A DNA stretch of 64,000 bases from contig NZ_CAKZHQ010000004.1 in NCBI RefSeq assembly GCF_936925435.1, forward strand, positions 1 through 64,000, read 5' to 3'. The translations under genes were made by a program, and so were the position numbers. The DNA is from an uncultured Ramlibacter sp. (lineage in GTDB: Bacteria; Pseudomonadota; Gammaproteobacteria; Burkholderiales; Burkholderiaceae_C). The notes under the pieces are model-generated. The model saw only the letters and a list, made by a program, of their open reading frames with translations, did not search any database and had not been told where the DNA came from. Shown in pieces: positions 28,076 through 37,734 of this stretch (the first letter of the stretch is position 1; each line of letters opens with the position of its first letter).

Positions 28076-29959
28076 TCAGCCCCAGCCCAGGGCGACTGCC
28101 ACGCGGTAGGTGATGAAGGATGCGATGTAGGCCAGGGCGAACAGGTAGCCAGCCATCACCAGCGGCCACTTCCAGCCGCCCATCTCGCGCTTGACCGTGG
28201 CCAGCGTGGCCAGGCACTGCGGCGCGAAGACAAACCAGGCCAGCAGCGACAAGGCGGTGGCCAGGCTCCAGCTTTGCGCGATCAGCGGCGTCAGGGCCTG
28301 GGCCGTGTCATCGCCGACGGCCGACAGCGCGTAGACCGTGCCCAGCGCGCCCACTGCCACCTCGCGCGCCGCCATGCCGGGCACCAGGGCGATGCAGATC
28401 TGCCAGTTGAAACCGATCGGACCCAGCAGCACGGCCAGGGCCTTGCCCAGCATGCCGGCAAAGCTGTATTCGATGGCCGGCTGGGTCGCGCCCTCGGGCG
28501 CGCCGGGGAAGGTCGCCAGGAACCACAGCACGATGGTCAGCGTCAGGATGATTCCGCCCACGCGCTTGAGGAAGATCATGGTGCGCTGCCACAGGCCCAG
28601 GCCCACGTTGCGCAGGCGCGGCCAGTGGTAGGTGGGCAGTTCCATCATCAGCGCCCGTACCTGGCCCTTGCCGGTGAAGCGCTTGAGCACCCAGGCCACG
28701 GCTAGCGAGCCGACGATGCCGGCAAGGTACAGAGCGAACAACACCAGCCCCTGCAGTTCCAGGCCGGGACCGACCTCGCGGTGCGGGATGAAGGCGCCGA
28801 TCAGCAAGGCATAGACCGGCAGGCGGGCCGAGCAGGTCATCATCGGCGCGATCATGATGGTCACCAGGCGGTCGCGCGGGTTGGCGATGGTGCGGGTGGC
28901 CATGATGCCGGGGATGGCGCAGGCAAAGCTCGACAGCAGCGGAATGAAGGAGCGGCCCGACAGACCCACCCCGCCCATGATGCGGTCCAGCAGGAAGGCG
29001 GCGCGCGGCAGGTAGCCAGACTCTTCCAGCACCAGGATGAAGAAGAACAGGATCAGGATCTGTGGCAGGAAGACGATCACTCCGCCCAGACCGGCGATCA
29101 GCCCGTCGGTGATGAAACTCTTGAGATGGCCTTCAGGCACCCAGGCGCCCACGGTCTCGCCCAGCCAGGCGGTGGCCTCCTCGATCCATCCCATCGGCGC
29201 CTCGGCCCAGGCGAACACCGCCTGGAAGATGAAGAACAGCAGCACCGCCAGCAGGACGGGCCCGATGACCGGGTGCAGCACGACGCGGTCGATGCGGTCG
29301 CTGGCCAGATGCGGCGTGACCTCGTCCAGGCCCAGGCGGCGCAGCATGCCACGCACCGCCTCGTGGTCGGGAATGTCGTCGGCCGGCAGTGGCAGCGCCG
29401 CCCCGGTATCCGGGCGCTGCCAGTGTTCGGGCTTGTCCAGCAGATCGCGCAGGCCGGCATCGCCCTCGCCCTGCACGGCCACGGTGCTGACCACCGGCAC
29501 GCCCAGTTCGCGCGCCAGCGCGGCGGGGTCCAGGCGGATGCCGCGGCTGGCGGCCAGGTCAGCCATGTTCAGCGCCACCACGCAGGGCAGGCCCATGCGC
29601 TGGACGCCGAGCACCAGCCGCAGACCGCGCCGCAGGTTGGTGGCATCGACCACGCAGACCACCAGGTCGGGGCGCTTCTCGCCCTGGGCCTGGCCGGCCA
29701 GCACGTCGCAGGTGATGCGCTCGTCGGGCGAGCGCGGGTGCAGGCTGTAGGTACCCGGCAGGTCGAGCACGCGCACGGTCTTGCCCGAAGCCAGCTGCAG
29801 CCGGCCTTCCTTCCGCTCGATGGTCACGCCGGCGTAGTTGGCGACCTTCTGGTTGCTGCCGGTCAGGCGGTTGAACAGCGCGGTCTTGCCGGCGTTGGGA
29901 TTGCCCACCAGGGCCGCCAGGCGGCCGGTGGGATGGAGATGGACAACAGCTTCGTTCAT
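28076..29959 (-). CDS. feoB: Ferrous iron transport protein B
   Basis: 627 residues, somewhat shorter than E. coli FeoB (773). The N-terminal G domain has G1 GNPNAGKTALFN, G3 DLPGTYSL and G4 NMAD. The membrane part has two gate-type repeats, including the Cys/Ser-containing LLSSFACAIPGIMATR and VPGMAAREVAVGALGTVYAL. It imports Fe2+ through the inner membrane. It overlaps feoA by 4 bp. No FeoC gene is seen. Confidence 0.96.
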   Translation of the reverse strand: MNEAVVHLHPTGRLAALVGNPNAGKTALFNRLTGSNQKVANYAGVTIERKEGRLQLASGKTVRVLDLPGTYSLHPRSPDERITCDVLAGQAQGEKRPDLVVCVVDATNLRRGLRLVLGVQRMGLPCVVALNMADLAASRGIRLDPAALARELGVPVVSTVAVQGEGDAGLRDLLDKPEHWQRPDTGAALPLPADDIPDHEAVRGMLRRLGLDEVTPHLASDRIDRVVLHPVIGPVLLAVLLFFIFQAVFAWAEAPMGWIEEATAWLGETVGAWVPEGHLKSFITDGLIAGLGGVIVFLPQILILFFFILVLEESGYLPRAAFLLDRIMGGVGLSGRSFIPLLSSFACAIPGIMATRTIANPRDRLVTIMIAPMMTCSARLPVYALLIGAFIPHREVGPGLELQGLVLFALYLAGIVGSLAVAWVLKRFTGKGQVRALMMELPTYHWPRLRNVGLGLWQRTMIFLKRVGGIILTLTIVLWFLATFPGAPEGATQPAIEYSFAGMLGKALAVLLGPIGFNWQICIALVPGMAAREVAVGALGTVYALSAVGDDTAQALTPLIAQSWSLATALSLLAWFVFAPQCLATLATVKREMGGWKWPLVMAGYLFALAYIASFITYRVAVALGWG

Positions 29960-30240
29960 GCTGTGGCGCCGGCGGAGAGCGGCTCGATCTGGATGCAGGC
30001 GGCTTCGGCGCCGCGCAAGGCAAAGGTGGACATGCCGATGCGCACCACCAGGGGGTCACCGCCGGGAAAGCCGCGCGTCATCACCATCACCTGCTCGCCG
30101 GGGAAGAAGCCGATCTCTTCCAGCTGGCGGGCCCGTTCGGGCACCTGCGGGTCGGCGCTGACCTCACGTACCGCATAGAGCTGGCCCAGCGGCGCCTGGG
30201 CGAGCGAGGCGATGGGCGGGCTGTGCGGCGTGGCAGGCAT
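29956..30240 (-). CDS. feoA: Ferrous iron transport protein A
   Basis: 94 residues with an SH3-like fold (LEEIGFFPGEQVMVMTRGFPGGDPLVVRIGMSTFALRGAEAACIQIEPL). It is a cytoplasmic partner needed for FeoB activity. First gene of feoAB, preceded by a Fur box; the ATGA overlap couples it to feoB. Confidence 0.94.
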   Translation of the reverse strand: MPATPHSPPIASLAQAPLGQLYAVREVSADPQVPERARQLEEIGFFPGEQVMVMTRGFPGGDPLVVRIGMSTFALRGAEAACIQIEPLSAGATA

Positions 30241-30253
30241 GGCGTCTCCGGGA

Positions 30254-30268
30254 TAAGAATTATTCTCA
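30254..30268 (-). promoter_or_regulatory. Fur box of feoAB
   Basis: TAAGAATTATTCTCA is a 7-1-7 Fur-type dyad 13 bp upstream of the feoA ATG. On the minus strand TAGAAT, a -10 candidate, directly precedes it, so Fur would sit over the transcription start. Confidence 0.8.
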
Positions 30269-30341
30269 TTCTAATCGCAGCATTCTGTTGCATTTGCACC
30301 ACCGGCTATGGCGGGGCGGCGTGGAATTCGATTCTCATGAA

Positions 30342-30369
30342 TAAGAGTGATTCGCATTGCTTTTACAAT
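30342..30369 (+). promoter_or_regulatory. Fur-like box and -10 of the catecholate-receptor operon
   Basis: TAAGAGTGATTCGCA (30342-30356) matches the 7-1-7 Fur pattern with about three mismatches. It lies just upstream of a -10 TACAAT (30364-30369). The receptor ATG is at 30476. The feoA and receptor promoters are divergent, each with its own box. Confidence 0.7.
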
Positions 30370-30475
30370 TGTGACGATTTCGGGCAAGCCAGGATCCGCT
30401 CCGCCGGGCGCTCAGCAAGCCTCGCGTCTCACCACACAACATCAATACAGCCGCTGCCGGCGGTCTGGAGTCCAA

Positions 30476-32743
30476 ATGGCCAACCTCTCCAAACGCAACT
30501 CGCGCAAGACCGCGCGCACCCCCTCCCTGGCCGCCCCGGCCTCCGACGCCGCCCTGTTCCCCCTGGGCGCCCTGATGCTGGCGGCCTCCGTCAGCAGTTG
30601 GGCCCAGAGCGCAGCCCCCGCCGAGAAGGCCCTGGCCCCGGTGGTCGTCAAGGAAAAGGCCGAGGCCGCGCAGGGCAAGGACGCCATGCAGACCAAGAAG
30701 ACCAACATCGGCAAGGGCACACAGGACCTGCGCGACATCCCCAGCTCGATCACGGTGATGACCGAGAAGCTGATCGACGACGTCAAGCTCGACACGCTCA
30801 AGGAAGCCCTGCACTACACCGCCGGCATCACCTTCGCGGCCACCGAGAACGGCACCGACCAGGACATCCGCATCCGCGGCTTTCCGGTGGCGACCACCGG
30901 CGACCTGCTGATCGACGGCATGCGCGACCCGTCGCAGTACGATCGCGACACCTTCAACCTCGAACGCATCGAAGTGATGCGCGGCTCGGCCTCCATGCTG
31001 TTTGGCCGCGGCTCGACTGGCGGCATCATCAACCAGGTCACCAAGAAGCCGATGCTGGCCGACCAGAGCGACGTGGTGGGCACGGTCGGTACGCAGGGCT
31101 ACGTGCGCGCCACCGGCGACTTCAACATCCGCACCGGCGAGGAAGCCGCCCTGCGCATCAACGCCATGGTCACCAAGGCCGACGGCGGCGGCGCCAAGAT
31201 CGAGAAGAACGGCATTGCGCCGACCTACAGCTGGGGCGTGGGCACACGCGACGAGTTCAACGCCGGCCTGTTCCACATCAACACCAACAACACGCCACGC
31301 AACGCGGTCGGCTACCTGGCCGGCAACGTCGCCAAGACCGATCCGCGCAATTTCTACGGCACATCCTCGGACTACGTGGACGGCGACGCCACCTACGGCA
31401 CGCTGCAGCACACGCACCGCTTCGACGCTGGTGGCGAACTTCGTAGCCAGTTGCGCACCGGCACCTTCGACCGCGCGCAGTGGAGCTCGGTGGCCCGCTT
31501 CGGCACCACCAACGGAGCGCCGACCACGCCCGCCAACCTGGGCGACGCCACCATCATGACCCGCGGCGCGCTGACGCCGCGCAAGGACAACTACGACACG
31601 ACCTATCTGCAAAGCGACTACAGCAACAGGTTCGGCTGGTTCGGCCTGCGCCATGAAGTGCTCGCCGGCATTGACGCGGCCCACGAGGAGGCCACCCGCT
31701 ACCAGAACAACTCGGCCAACGTGCTGGGCACGCGTCCCAACACCACCCTGGGCACGCCCGACGACGGCGCGGCTCTGACCGGCACCGGCAACGTGCCGCG
31801 CTACCGCGAGACCAGCAACTACTCGGGCCGTACCCTCGGCGCCTACGCCCAGGACCTGGTGCAGGTCGCGCCCAACTGGAAACTGCTGGGCGGCCTGCGC
31901 TGGGACAAGTTCAAGGCCACCACAGGCCAGATCACCTACGCTCCGGGCGGCGCCGTGGCGACCACGCCGTCGAGCGAGCTGTCGTACGACTCGCTGTGGA
32001 GCTACCGCACCGGCGTGCTGTTCCAGCCGGACACGGCCAGCACCTACTACTTCTCGTACGGCACCTCGTTCAACACCTCGGCCGACACCTACCAGTACAC
32101 GACCCCGCAGAACGCCAACACGCCGGCCGAGAAGAGCCGCAACACCGAAGTCGGCGTCAAGTTCGACCTGCTGGAAGGCCGCCTGTCGACCCGTGCCGCC
32201 CTGTTCCGCACCGAGAAGTACAACGAGCGCACCACCGACGCCGACTTCGCCGGCTCCGCCTACACCCTGTCGGGCAAGCGCCATTCGACCGGCCTGGAAT
32301 TCGACATCGTGGGCCGGCTCAATGCCGCCTGGGAGGTCTACCTGTCCTATGCTTACATGAAGGACGCCACGATCGACGCTGCAGGCAGCGCCGCCAACGC
32401 CCAGGCCAGCGTCGGCCAGCGCGTGGGCCTGACGCCGCGCCACAGCGGCGCCACCTGGCTGAGCTACCAGGCCAACCCCAAGCTGCGCCTGGCCGGCGGC
32501 TTGCGCGGCGCCAGCGAGAACTTCGCCCTGCAGGGCACGACCGGCGCCGCCCAGCGCACGGCCCGTGCGCCCGGCTACGGCGTGGTCGACCTGATGGCCG
32601 AATACAAGTTCACGCCCGACCTCTACGTGCAGATGAACGTGGGCAACGTCGCCAACAAGACCTTCGGTGACCAGCTCTACCCGGCTTTCGCCACGCCAGG
32701 CATGGGCCGCACGGTGCTGGCCACGGTGGGTTATCGTTACTGA
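30476..32743 (+). CDS. TonB-dependent (catecholate-type) siderophore receptor, Fiu-like
   Basis: 755 residues. The signal region ends near SVSSWAQ. The plug has [56 protein letters not shown], then [31 protein letters not shown], a form typical of Fiu/CatA catecholate receptors. The barrel ends VLATVGYRY. The pairing with piuC immediately downstream is the classic Fiu/PiuA arrangement and supports the catecholate assignment. ATG 30476 ([11 protein letters not shown]) was chosen over an in-frame ATG at 30347 that overlaps the Fur-like box. Confidence 0.92.
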   Translation: MANLSKRNSRKTARTPSLAAPASDAALFPLGALMLAASVSSWAQSAAPAEKALAPVVVKEKAEAAQGKDAMQTKKTNIGKGTQDLRDIPSSITVMTEKLIDDVKLDTLKEALHYTAGITFAATENGTDQDIRIRGFPVATTGDLLIDGMRDPSQYDRDTFNLERIEVMRGSASMLFGRGSTGGIINQVTKKPMLADQSDVVGTVGTQGYVRATGDFNIRTGEEAALRINAMVTKADGGGAKIEKNGIAPTYSWGVGTRDEFNAGLFHINTNNTPRNAVGYLAGNVAKTDPRNFYGTSSDYVDGDATYGTLQHTHRFDAGGELRSQLRTGTFDRAQWSSVARFGTTNGAPTTPANLGDATIMTRGALTPRKDNYDTTYLQSDYSNRFGWFGLRHEVLAGIDAAHEEATRYQNNSANVLGTRPNTTLGTPDDGAALTGTGNVPRYRETSNYSGRTLGAYAQDLVQVAPNWKLLGGLRWDKFKATTGQITYAPGGAVATTPSSELSYDSLWSYRTGVLFQPDTASTYYFSYGTSFNTSADTYQYTTPQNANTPAEKSRNTEVGVKFDLLEGRLSTRAALFRTEKYNERTTDADFAGSAYTLSGKRHSTGLEFDIVGRLNAAWEVYLSYAYMKDATIDAAGSAANAQASVGQRVGLTPRHSGATWLSYQANPKLRLAGGLRGASENFALQGTTGAAQRTARAPGYGVVDLMAEYKFTPDLYVQMNVGNVANKTFGDQLYPAFATPGMGRTVLATVGYRY

Positions 32744-32745
32744 GA

Positions 32746-33429
32746 ATGCTGCTGCACGTCCGCGCCGTCCTGTCCCCCGCCGAAATCGCACAGGCGCGCG
32801 TGGCGCTGGCCGCTGCCCCCTGGGGCGATGGCCGGGTGACAGCCGGCGAGCAGGCAGCGCTGGCCAAGCACAACCAGCAGCTGCCGGAAAGCTGCGAGGC
32901 CGCGGTGCAACTGCAGCAACTGGTGCTGCAGGGGCTGGAGCGGCATGCGCTGTTCTTCTGCGCCACCCTGCCCAAGCAGATCTCGCCACCCCTGTTCAAC
33001 CGTTACGGCGGCGGCGAGCGCTTCGACAGCCACGTGGACAGCGCCGTGCGCTACCTGCGCAATGGCGCCGGCCGTGTGCGCACCGACATCTCCTGCACGC
33101 TGTTCCTGGCCGACCCGCAGGACTACGACGGCGGCGAACTGGTCATTGAAGACGTGTCCGGACCGCAGCGCGTCAAGCTGCCGGCCGGCGACATGGTCAT
33201 CTATCCGGGCACCAGCGTGCACCGGGTCGAGCCGGTGACGCGCGGTGCGCGCACCGCCGCTTTTTTCTGGATCCAGAGCATGGTGCGCAGCGACGAGCAG
33301 CGCCGCCTGCTGTTCGACATGGATGCCCACCTGCGCCAGCTGCGCAGCACCGTGGGCGAGACCGATCCCAGCGTCGTCGGCCTGACCGGCACGTACCACA
33401 ACCTGCTGCGCCAGTGGGCCGACGTCTGA
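32746..33429 (+). CDS. piuC: PKHD-type Fe(II)/2-oxoglutarate hydroxylase PiuC
   Basis: 227 residues. A 2-oxoglutarate and Fe(II)-dependent dioxygenase. The facial triad is visible as His96-x-Asp98 (FDSHVDSAV) and His159 ([10 protein letters not shown]), with Arg in [11 protein letters not shown] for 2-oxoglutarate. PiuC genes follow catecholate receptors in many bacteria; the substrate is not established. Only 2 bp separate it from the receptor stop. Confidence 0.92.
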   Translation: MLLHVRAVLSPAEIAQARVALAAAPWGDGRVTAGEQAALAKHNQQLPESCEAAVQLQQLVLQGLERHALFFCATLPKQISPPLFNRYGGGERFDSHVDSAVRYLRNGAGRVRTDISCTLFLADPQDYDGGELVIEDVSGPQRVKLPAGDMVIYPGTSVHRVEPVTRGARTAAFFWIQSMVRSDEQRRLLFDMDAHLRQLRSTVGETDPSVVGLTGTYHNLLRQWADV

Positions 33430-33464
33430 CGCGGCCCGCTCGCAGCCCCGACCAAGGCAACGCC

Positions 33465-33743
33465 ATGAAAATCACCACCCTGCTCCTGCCGGCCCTGCTG
33501 GCCATGTCTGCCGCCGGCAGCGCACTGGCCCACGGCGAATTCAAGTGCGACGTGCCCAAGGCCGAATGGAAGCCGCAGATGGAACTGCAGCGCAAGCTGC
33601 TGGCCGACGGCTGGAAGAAGGTGCGCCAGGTCAAGACCGACAACGGCTGCTATGAGGCCTACGGCTTCAACGAGAAGAACGAGCGCGCCGAGGTCTACTT
33701 CAATCCCAAGACCTTCGAGAAGGTCGGCGAAGTCAAGCAGTAG
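33465..33743 (+). CDS. Small periplasmic PepSY-like protein
   Basis: 92 residues with a signal peptide (KITTLLLPALLAMSAAGSALA). The mature part HGEFKCDVPKAEWKPQMELQRKLLADGWKKVRQVKTDNGCYEAYGFNEKNERAEVYFNPKTFEKVGEVKQ has the PepSY pattern (Ala/Leu-rich helix, then Gly-Trp-x-Val and CYE strands) and two Cys. It acts in the periplasm, presumably with the cytochrome b encoded next. ATG 33465 gives the signal peptide. Confidence 0.8.
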   Translation: MKITTLLLPALLAMSAAGSALAHGEFKCDVPKAEWKPQMELQRKLLADGWKKVRQVKTDNGCYEAYGFNEKNERAEVYFNPKTFEKVGEVKQ

Positions 33744-33759
33744 GCGCCGGGCAGGCCGC

Positions 33760-34311
33760 ATGGATTCCCAAGCGCCGCGCATCCGGGTCTGGGACGCAGC
33801 CGTGCGCTGCCTGCACTGGCTGCTTGTGGCCAGCGTGGCCGCCGCCTGGCTGACCACGCTGGGCTGGCTGCATTGGCATGAGGCCGCCGGCTATGCGGCG
33901 GCGGCCGTTGTGGCATTGCGCCTGGCCTGGGGCTTTGCAGGCAGCCGCTACGCCCGCTTCGCCCAGTTCCTGCGCGGCCCCACAGCAACTGCTTCGTATG
34001 CCGCCAGAGTGCTGGAGCGGCGCGAGCCGCGCTACATCGGCCACAACCCCCTGGGCGCCTGGATGGTCCTGGCCCTGCTGGCCTGCGTTGCCGCGCTGGG
34101 CCTGACCGGCTGGCTTTACACGCGCTTTGACATGTTCTGGGGCGAGGCCTGGCTGGACCAGCTCCATGCCTTCCTCGGCTGGCTGCTGCTGGCCCTCATC
34201 GGCCTGCATCTGGCCGGCGTGGCCTTCACCAGCGGGCGCCACGACGAGAACCTGGTGCGCGCCATGGTCGATGGCGACAAGCCGGCGCCGCGGCCGGGGG
34301 ATCTGTCCTGA
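33760..34311 (+). CDS. Cytochrome b561-type membrane protein
   Basis: 183 residues with four membrane helices. Heme-ligand candidates are His in RCLHWLLV, WHEAAGYAAAAVVALRLAW, and the pair in LDQLHAFLGWLLLALIGLHLAGV. Such di-heme cytochromes pass electrons across or within the inner membrane. It follows a PepSY protein by 16 bp and overlaps the FMN oxidase start (TGATG), so the three are co-expressed. The combination suggests electron transfer from a hydroxy acid to a periplasmic acceptor; that is inference. Confidence 0.85.
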   Translation: MDSQAPRIRVWDAAVRCLHWLLVASVAAAWLTTLGWLHWHEAAGYAAAAVVALRLAWGFAGSRYARFAQFLRGPTATASYAARVLERREPRYIGHNPLGAWMVLALLACVAALGLTGWLYTRFDMFWGEAWLDQLHAFLGWLLLALIGLHLAGVAFTSGRHDENLVRAMVDGDKPAPRPGDLS

Positions 34312-35429
34312 TGGCAGACATTCCTTCCGTTGCAGCCGTCCCTCCCGGCGTCGTCAGCCTGGCGGACCACGAGACGCAGGCGCGCGGTGTGCTCGATGAC
34401 AACGCCTGGGCCTACTACAGCGGCGGCGCTGCGGACGAGATCACGCTGCGCGCCAACCGCTGCGCCTGGGATGCCATCGGCTTGCTGCCGCGGGTGCTGC
34501 GCTCCCTGGCGGGCGGCCACACGCGCACCGAGCTGCTGGGCCGCACGCTCAGCCACCCGGTGCTGCTGGCGCCCGTGGCTTTCCAGCGCATGGCCCATCC
34601 CGACGGCGAACTGGCCATGGCCTACGCCGCCGCGTCCCAGGGCGCGGGCATCGTGCTGAGCTGCCAGGCCAGCACGCCGCTGGAAGCGGTGGCCCAGGCT
34701 GCCCTGGGCATGCCCCAGCGCGGGCCGCTGTGGTTCCAGCTGTACATGCAGCACGACCGCGGCTTCGTGCGCGAGCTCATCGCCCGCGCCGAACAGGCCG
34801 GCTACGAAGCCTTGGTGCTGACCGTAGATGCGCCGGCCAGCGGCGCGCGCGACCGCGAACGCCGGGCCAGCTTTCGCCTGCCGGCCGGCATCTCGGCCGT
34901 CAACCTGCAGGGGCTGGGGCCGGCGCCGCGCCCCACACTGGCGCCCGGGCAAAGCGCGATGTTCGACGCCCTGCTGACAGCCGCGCCAACCTGGGACGAC
35001 ATCGCCTGGCTGCAGGCGCAGACCCGCCTGCCGCTGCTGCTCAAGGGCGTGCTCCATCCCGAGGACGCCCGCCAGGCCGCCAGCCTGCAGGTGGCGGGCC
35101 TGGTGGTCTCCAACCACGGCGGCCGCACCCTGGACACCACGCCGGCGACCGCCAGCGCACTGCCCGCCATCGTCCAGGCCGTGGCCGGCGCCTGTCCCAT
35201 CCTGGTCGACGGCGGCATCCGTCGCGGCACCGACGTGCTCAAGGCCATCGCCCTGGGCGCCCAGGCCGTGCTGGTGGGCCGGCCTTGTGTCTACGGCCTG
35301 GCCAATGCCGGCGCCGTGGGCGTGGCCCATGTGCTGCGGCTGTTGCTGGACGAGCTGGAAATCGCCATGGCCCTGTGCGGCTGCGCCACCCTGGACCAGG
35401 CCACGCCGGATCTGCTGCTGCGCGCCTGA
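34311..35429 (+). CDS. FMN-dependent alpha-hydroxy-acid oxidase/dehydrogenase
   Basis: 372 residues, TIM-barrel family of glycolate oxidase, L-lactate dehydrogenase and flavocytochrome b2. Visible family residues: Tyr in AYYSGGAADE (about 36), Tyr in FQLYMQ (145), Asp in LTVDAP (173), Lys in LLLKGV (245), and catalytic His/Arg in SNHGGR (269/272), followed by the FMN-phosphate motif VDGGIRRGTDVLKAIALGA. It oxidises an L-2-hydroxy acid such as lactate; substrate not determined. Its start overlaps the cytochrome b stop by one base. Finding this enzyme in a Fur-type receptor operon is unusual. Confidence 0.9.
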   Translation: MADIPSVAAVPPGVVSLADHETQARGVLDDNAWAYYSGGAADEITLRANRCAWDAIGLLPRVLRSLAGGHTRTELLGRTLSHPVLLAPVAFQRMAHPDGELAMAYAAASQGAGIVLSCQASTPLEAVAQAALGMPQRGPLWFQLYMQHDRGFVRELIARAEQAGYEALVLTVDAPASGARDRERRASFRLPAGISAVNLQGLGPAPRPTLAPGQSAMFDALLTAAPTWDDIAWLQAQTRLPLLLKGVLHPEDARQAASLQVAGLVVSNHGGRTLDTTPATASALPAIVQAVAGACPILVDGGIRRGTDVLKAIALGAQAVLVGRPCVYGLANAGAVGVAHVLRLLLDELEIAMALCGCATLDQATPDLLLRA

Positions 35430-35471
35430 GCCGGCGCCTTGGCGCGTTTCAATATTTCGGCGTCATGGATA

Positions 35472-35501
35472 TTGCAAATGCGAGCGATTCGTATTTATAA
35501 T
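35472..35501 (+). promoter_or_regulatory. bfd-tonB operon promoter with Fur-like dyad
   Basis: -35 TTGCAA (35472-35477) and -10 TATAAT (35496-35501) are 18 bp apart. Between them, AAATGCGA (35476-35483) and TCGTATTT (35489-35496) form a near-perfect dyad resembling a Fur box. Iron control of bfd, tonB and exbBD fits the known regulon. Confidence 0.7.
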
Positions 35502-35542
35502 CACTCCACTTTGTTCCATCGCCAGCCAAGCCTGTTCAAACC

Positions 35543-35788
35543 ATGATCGTCTGCGTCTGCCGCCGTGTTTCCGACCGAGAAATCGCTCGCCATGCGCGTG
35601 CGGGCATGAATTTCGACGACATCCAGTTTGAACTCGGTGTGGCCACCCAATGCGGTCAATGCGAAAGCTGCGCCCGCGACGTGGTGGCCCAGTGCAGCGC
35701 GACCCATCCGGTCGCCGCCATCCAGCTCGCCACCCGAATCCAGGAGAGCGCAGCATGGAAGTCCTCTACACCCTTGGCGTCAGCGTGA
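35543..35788 (+). CDS. bfd: Bacterioferritin-associated ferredoxin
   Basis: 81 residues. A [2Fe-2S] protein that docks on bacterioferritin and passes electrons to release stored iron. Cluster ligands Cys4, Cys6 (IVCVCRRV) and Cys37, Cys40 (TQCGQCESC) have the Bfd spacing. The last ~15 residues ([14 protein letters not shown]) are beyond the usual core and overlap the following small ORF. Partners bfr and fpr are elsewhere in the window. Confidence 0.93.
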   Translation: MIVCVCRRVSDREIARHARAGMNFDDIQFELGVATQCGQCESCARDVVAQCSATHPVAAIQLATRIQESAAWKSSTPLASA

Positions 35789-35829
35789 TGCTTGTGTTGG
35801 CATCGGCCTGGTGGGTTTTGCGTGAATGA
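35755..35829 (+). CDS. 24-residue single-helix membrane peptide upstream of tonB
   Basis: A short ORF, ATG 35755 to TGA 35827-35829, encodes 24 residues: MEVLYTLGV, then hydrophobic [15 protein letters not shown]. An AGGAG site (35742-35746) is 8 bases upstream, the best ribosome site in this stretch, whereas tonB 7 bp downstream has none. It overlaps the 3' end of bfd in another frame. It is either a real small membrane protein or a leader coupling translation to tonB. Novel call, made by eye. Confidence 0.55.
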   Translation: MEVLYTLGVSVMLVLASAWWVLRE

Positions 35830-35836
35830 ATTTCCA

Positions 35837-36574
35837 ATGAGCAGCGCTTCGACACAAAGAGGCCGCGTCGCGGTCGGCGGCACGGCGCCCTTGCCGGCCT
35901 TCCCGCCCGCCGCCCCGGCGGCCCCCGCAGCGCCGCGCATGAACCGCAATGTGGTCATCGCCGGCGGCGTGGTGGCCTTCCACGTGGCGGCCTTGTGGGC
36001 GCTGCAGACCGGCCTGATCCAGCGCGCGGTCGAGATCGTGGTGCCGGCCGAAATCCTGGCCCAGATCATTGCCCCGCCCGCGCCCAAGGTCGAGCCGCCG
36101 CCCCCGCCGCCGCCCGCCCCCAAGCAGCCCGTCATCAAGCGCGCGCCGCAGCCGCTGGCCATCAAGGATCCGACGCCGGCGCCCAATGCGCCCACCGGCG
36201 TGCTGGAGCCGCAGCCGCCGGCACCGCCCATCGCTGCCCCGTCCCCCGCGCCCGCACCGCCCGCACCGCCGGCCCCGCCGGCGCCCGCCAAGGTGGAACT
36301 GCCGTCCAGCGACGCTGACTACCTGCAAAACCCCAAGCCCTCCTACCCGGCCATCAGCAAGCGCCTGGGCGAGCAGGGCAAGGTCATCGTGCGGGTGCTC
36401 ATTGGCACGGATGGCGCGGCGCAAAAAGCCGAGATCCGCCAGTCCAGCGGCTTCGAGCGCCTGGACCAGGCTGCCATGAGCACCGTCCTGAAATGGCGCT
36501 ATGTGCCCGGCAAGCGCGCCGGTGTGGCCGAGACCATGTGGTTCAACGTCCCGATCAATTTTGTCCTGGAGTAA
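35837..36574 (+). CDS. tonB: Energy transducer TonB
   Basis: 245 residues. One N-terminal membrane anchor (NVVIAGGVVAFHVAALWALQ, about 36-55) is followed by a long Pro/Ala/Lys periplasmic spacer (residues ~75-150, e.g. PPPPPPPAPKQP). The C-terminal TonB domain is YPAISKRLGEQGKVIVRVLIGTDG..QKAEIRQSSGFERLDQAAMSTVLKWRYVPGKR. It transmits proton-motive energy from ExbBD to the outer-membrane receptors above. ATG 35837 lacks a good Shine-Dalgarno, so initiation may depend on the short ORF just upstream. Confidence 0.95.
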   Translation: MSSASTQRGRVAVGGTAPLPAFPPAAPAAPAAPRMNRNVVIAGGVVAFHVAALWALQTGLIQRAVEIVVPAEILAQIIAPPAPKVEPPPPPPPAPKQPVIKRAPQPLAIKDPTPAPNAPTGVLEPQPPAPPIAAPSPAPAPPAPPAPPAPAKVELPSSDADYLQNPKPSYPAISKRLGEQGKVIVRVLIGTDGAAQKAEIRQSSGFERLDQAAMSTVLKWRYVPGKRAGVAETMWFNVPINFVLE

Positions 36575-36582
36575 GTGTTTTT

Positions 36583-37299
36583 ATGGAATCCCATTTCGGC
36601 CTCATGAACCTGTGGACCCAGGGTGACATCGTCACCAAGGGTGTGGCCAGCCTCCTGCTGCTCATGTCGCTCGCGTCCTGGATGGTGATCATCGTCAAGG
36701 CACTGGACCTGCGCCGCTTCGCCTCCCAGGCCCGCCAGACCGAGAGCTTCTGGCACAGCGCCGATTTCGCCGACGGCATGGCCAAGCTGGGCAACGATCC
36801 CGGCAATCCCTTCCGCTCGCTGGCCGCCGAAGGCCGCGAGGCCACGGCCCACCGCCACGCCCAGCCGCAGCTGCACGACTCTCTGGACGTGAGCGACTGG
36901 CTGACCCGCTCGCTGCGCAACTCGATCGACGAATCCACCGCGCGGCTGCAATCGGGCCTGGCCGTGCTGGCCTCGGTGGGCTCCACCGCACCCTTCGTCG
37001 GCCTGTTCGGCACGGTCTGGGGCATCTACCACGCCCTGATCGCCATCAGCATGGCCGGCCAGGCGACCATCGACAAGGTCGCCGGCCCGATCGGCGAGGC
37101 GCTGATCATGACCGCGCTGGGCCTGGCCGTCGCCATCCCTGCGGTGCTGGGCTACAACGCCCTGGTGCGCGGCAACAAGTCCATCCTGGGCAAGCTCAAC
37201 CGCTTCGGCCACGACCTGCACTCGTACTTCGTCACCGGTGCCCGCGTGTCGACCGGCGGCGCTGCCGGCAAGGTCGTCTCCATGAAGAAGGGCGCCTGA
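36583..37299 (+). CDS. exbB: Biopolymer transport protein ExbB
   Basis: 238 residues. MotA/TolQ/ExbB proton-channel family with three membrane helices: DIVTKGVASLLLLMSLASWMVIIV, LASVGSTAPFVGLFGTVWGIYHALIAI and IGEALIMTALGLAVAIPAVLGYNALV. The GTVWGI and ALGLAVAIPA motifs are diagnostic. ATG 36583 is 8 bp after the tonB stop. It forms the pentameric motor around ExbD. Confidence 0.95.
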   Translation: MESHFGLMNLWTQGDIVTKGVASLLLLMSLASWMVIIVKALDLRRFASQARQTESFWHSADFADGMAKLGNDPGNPFRSLAAEGREATAHRHAQPQLHDSLDVSDWLTRSLRNSIDESTARLQSGLAVLASVGSTAPFVGLFGTVWGIYHALIAISMAGQATIDKVAGPIGEALIMTALGLAVAIPAVLGYNALVRGNKSILGKLNRFGHDLHSYFVTGARVSTGGAAGKVVSMKKGA

Positions 37300-37300
37300 G

Positions 37301-37714
<414 letters not shown>

Positions 37715-37734
37715 TGCAAGAAGGAGTCCTCGCC

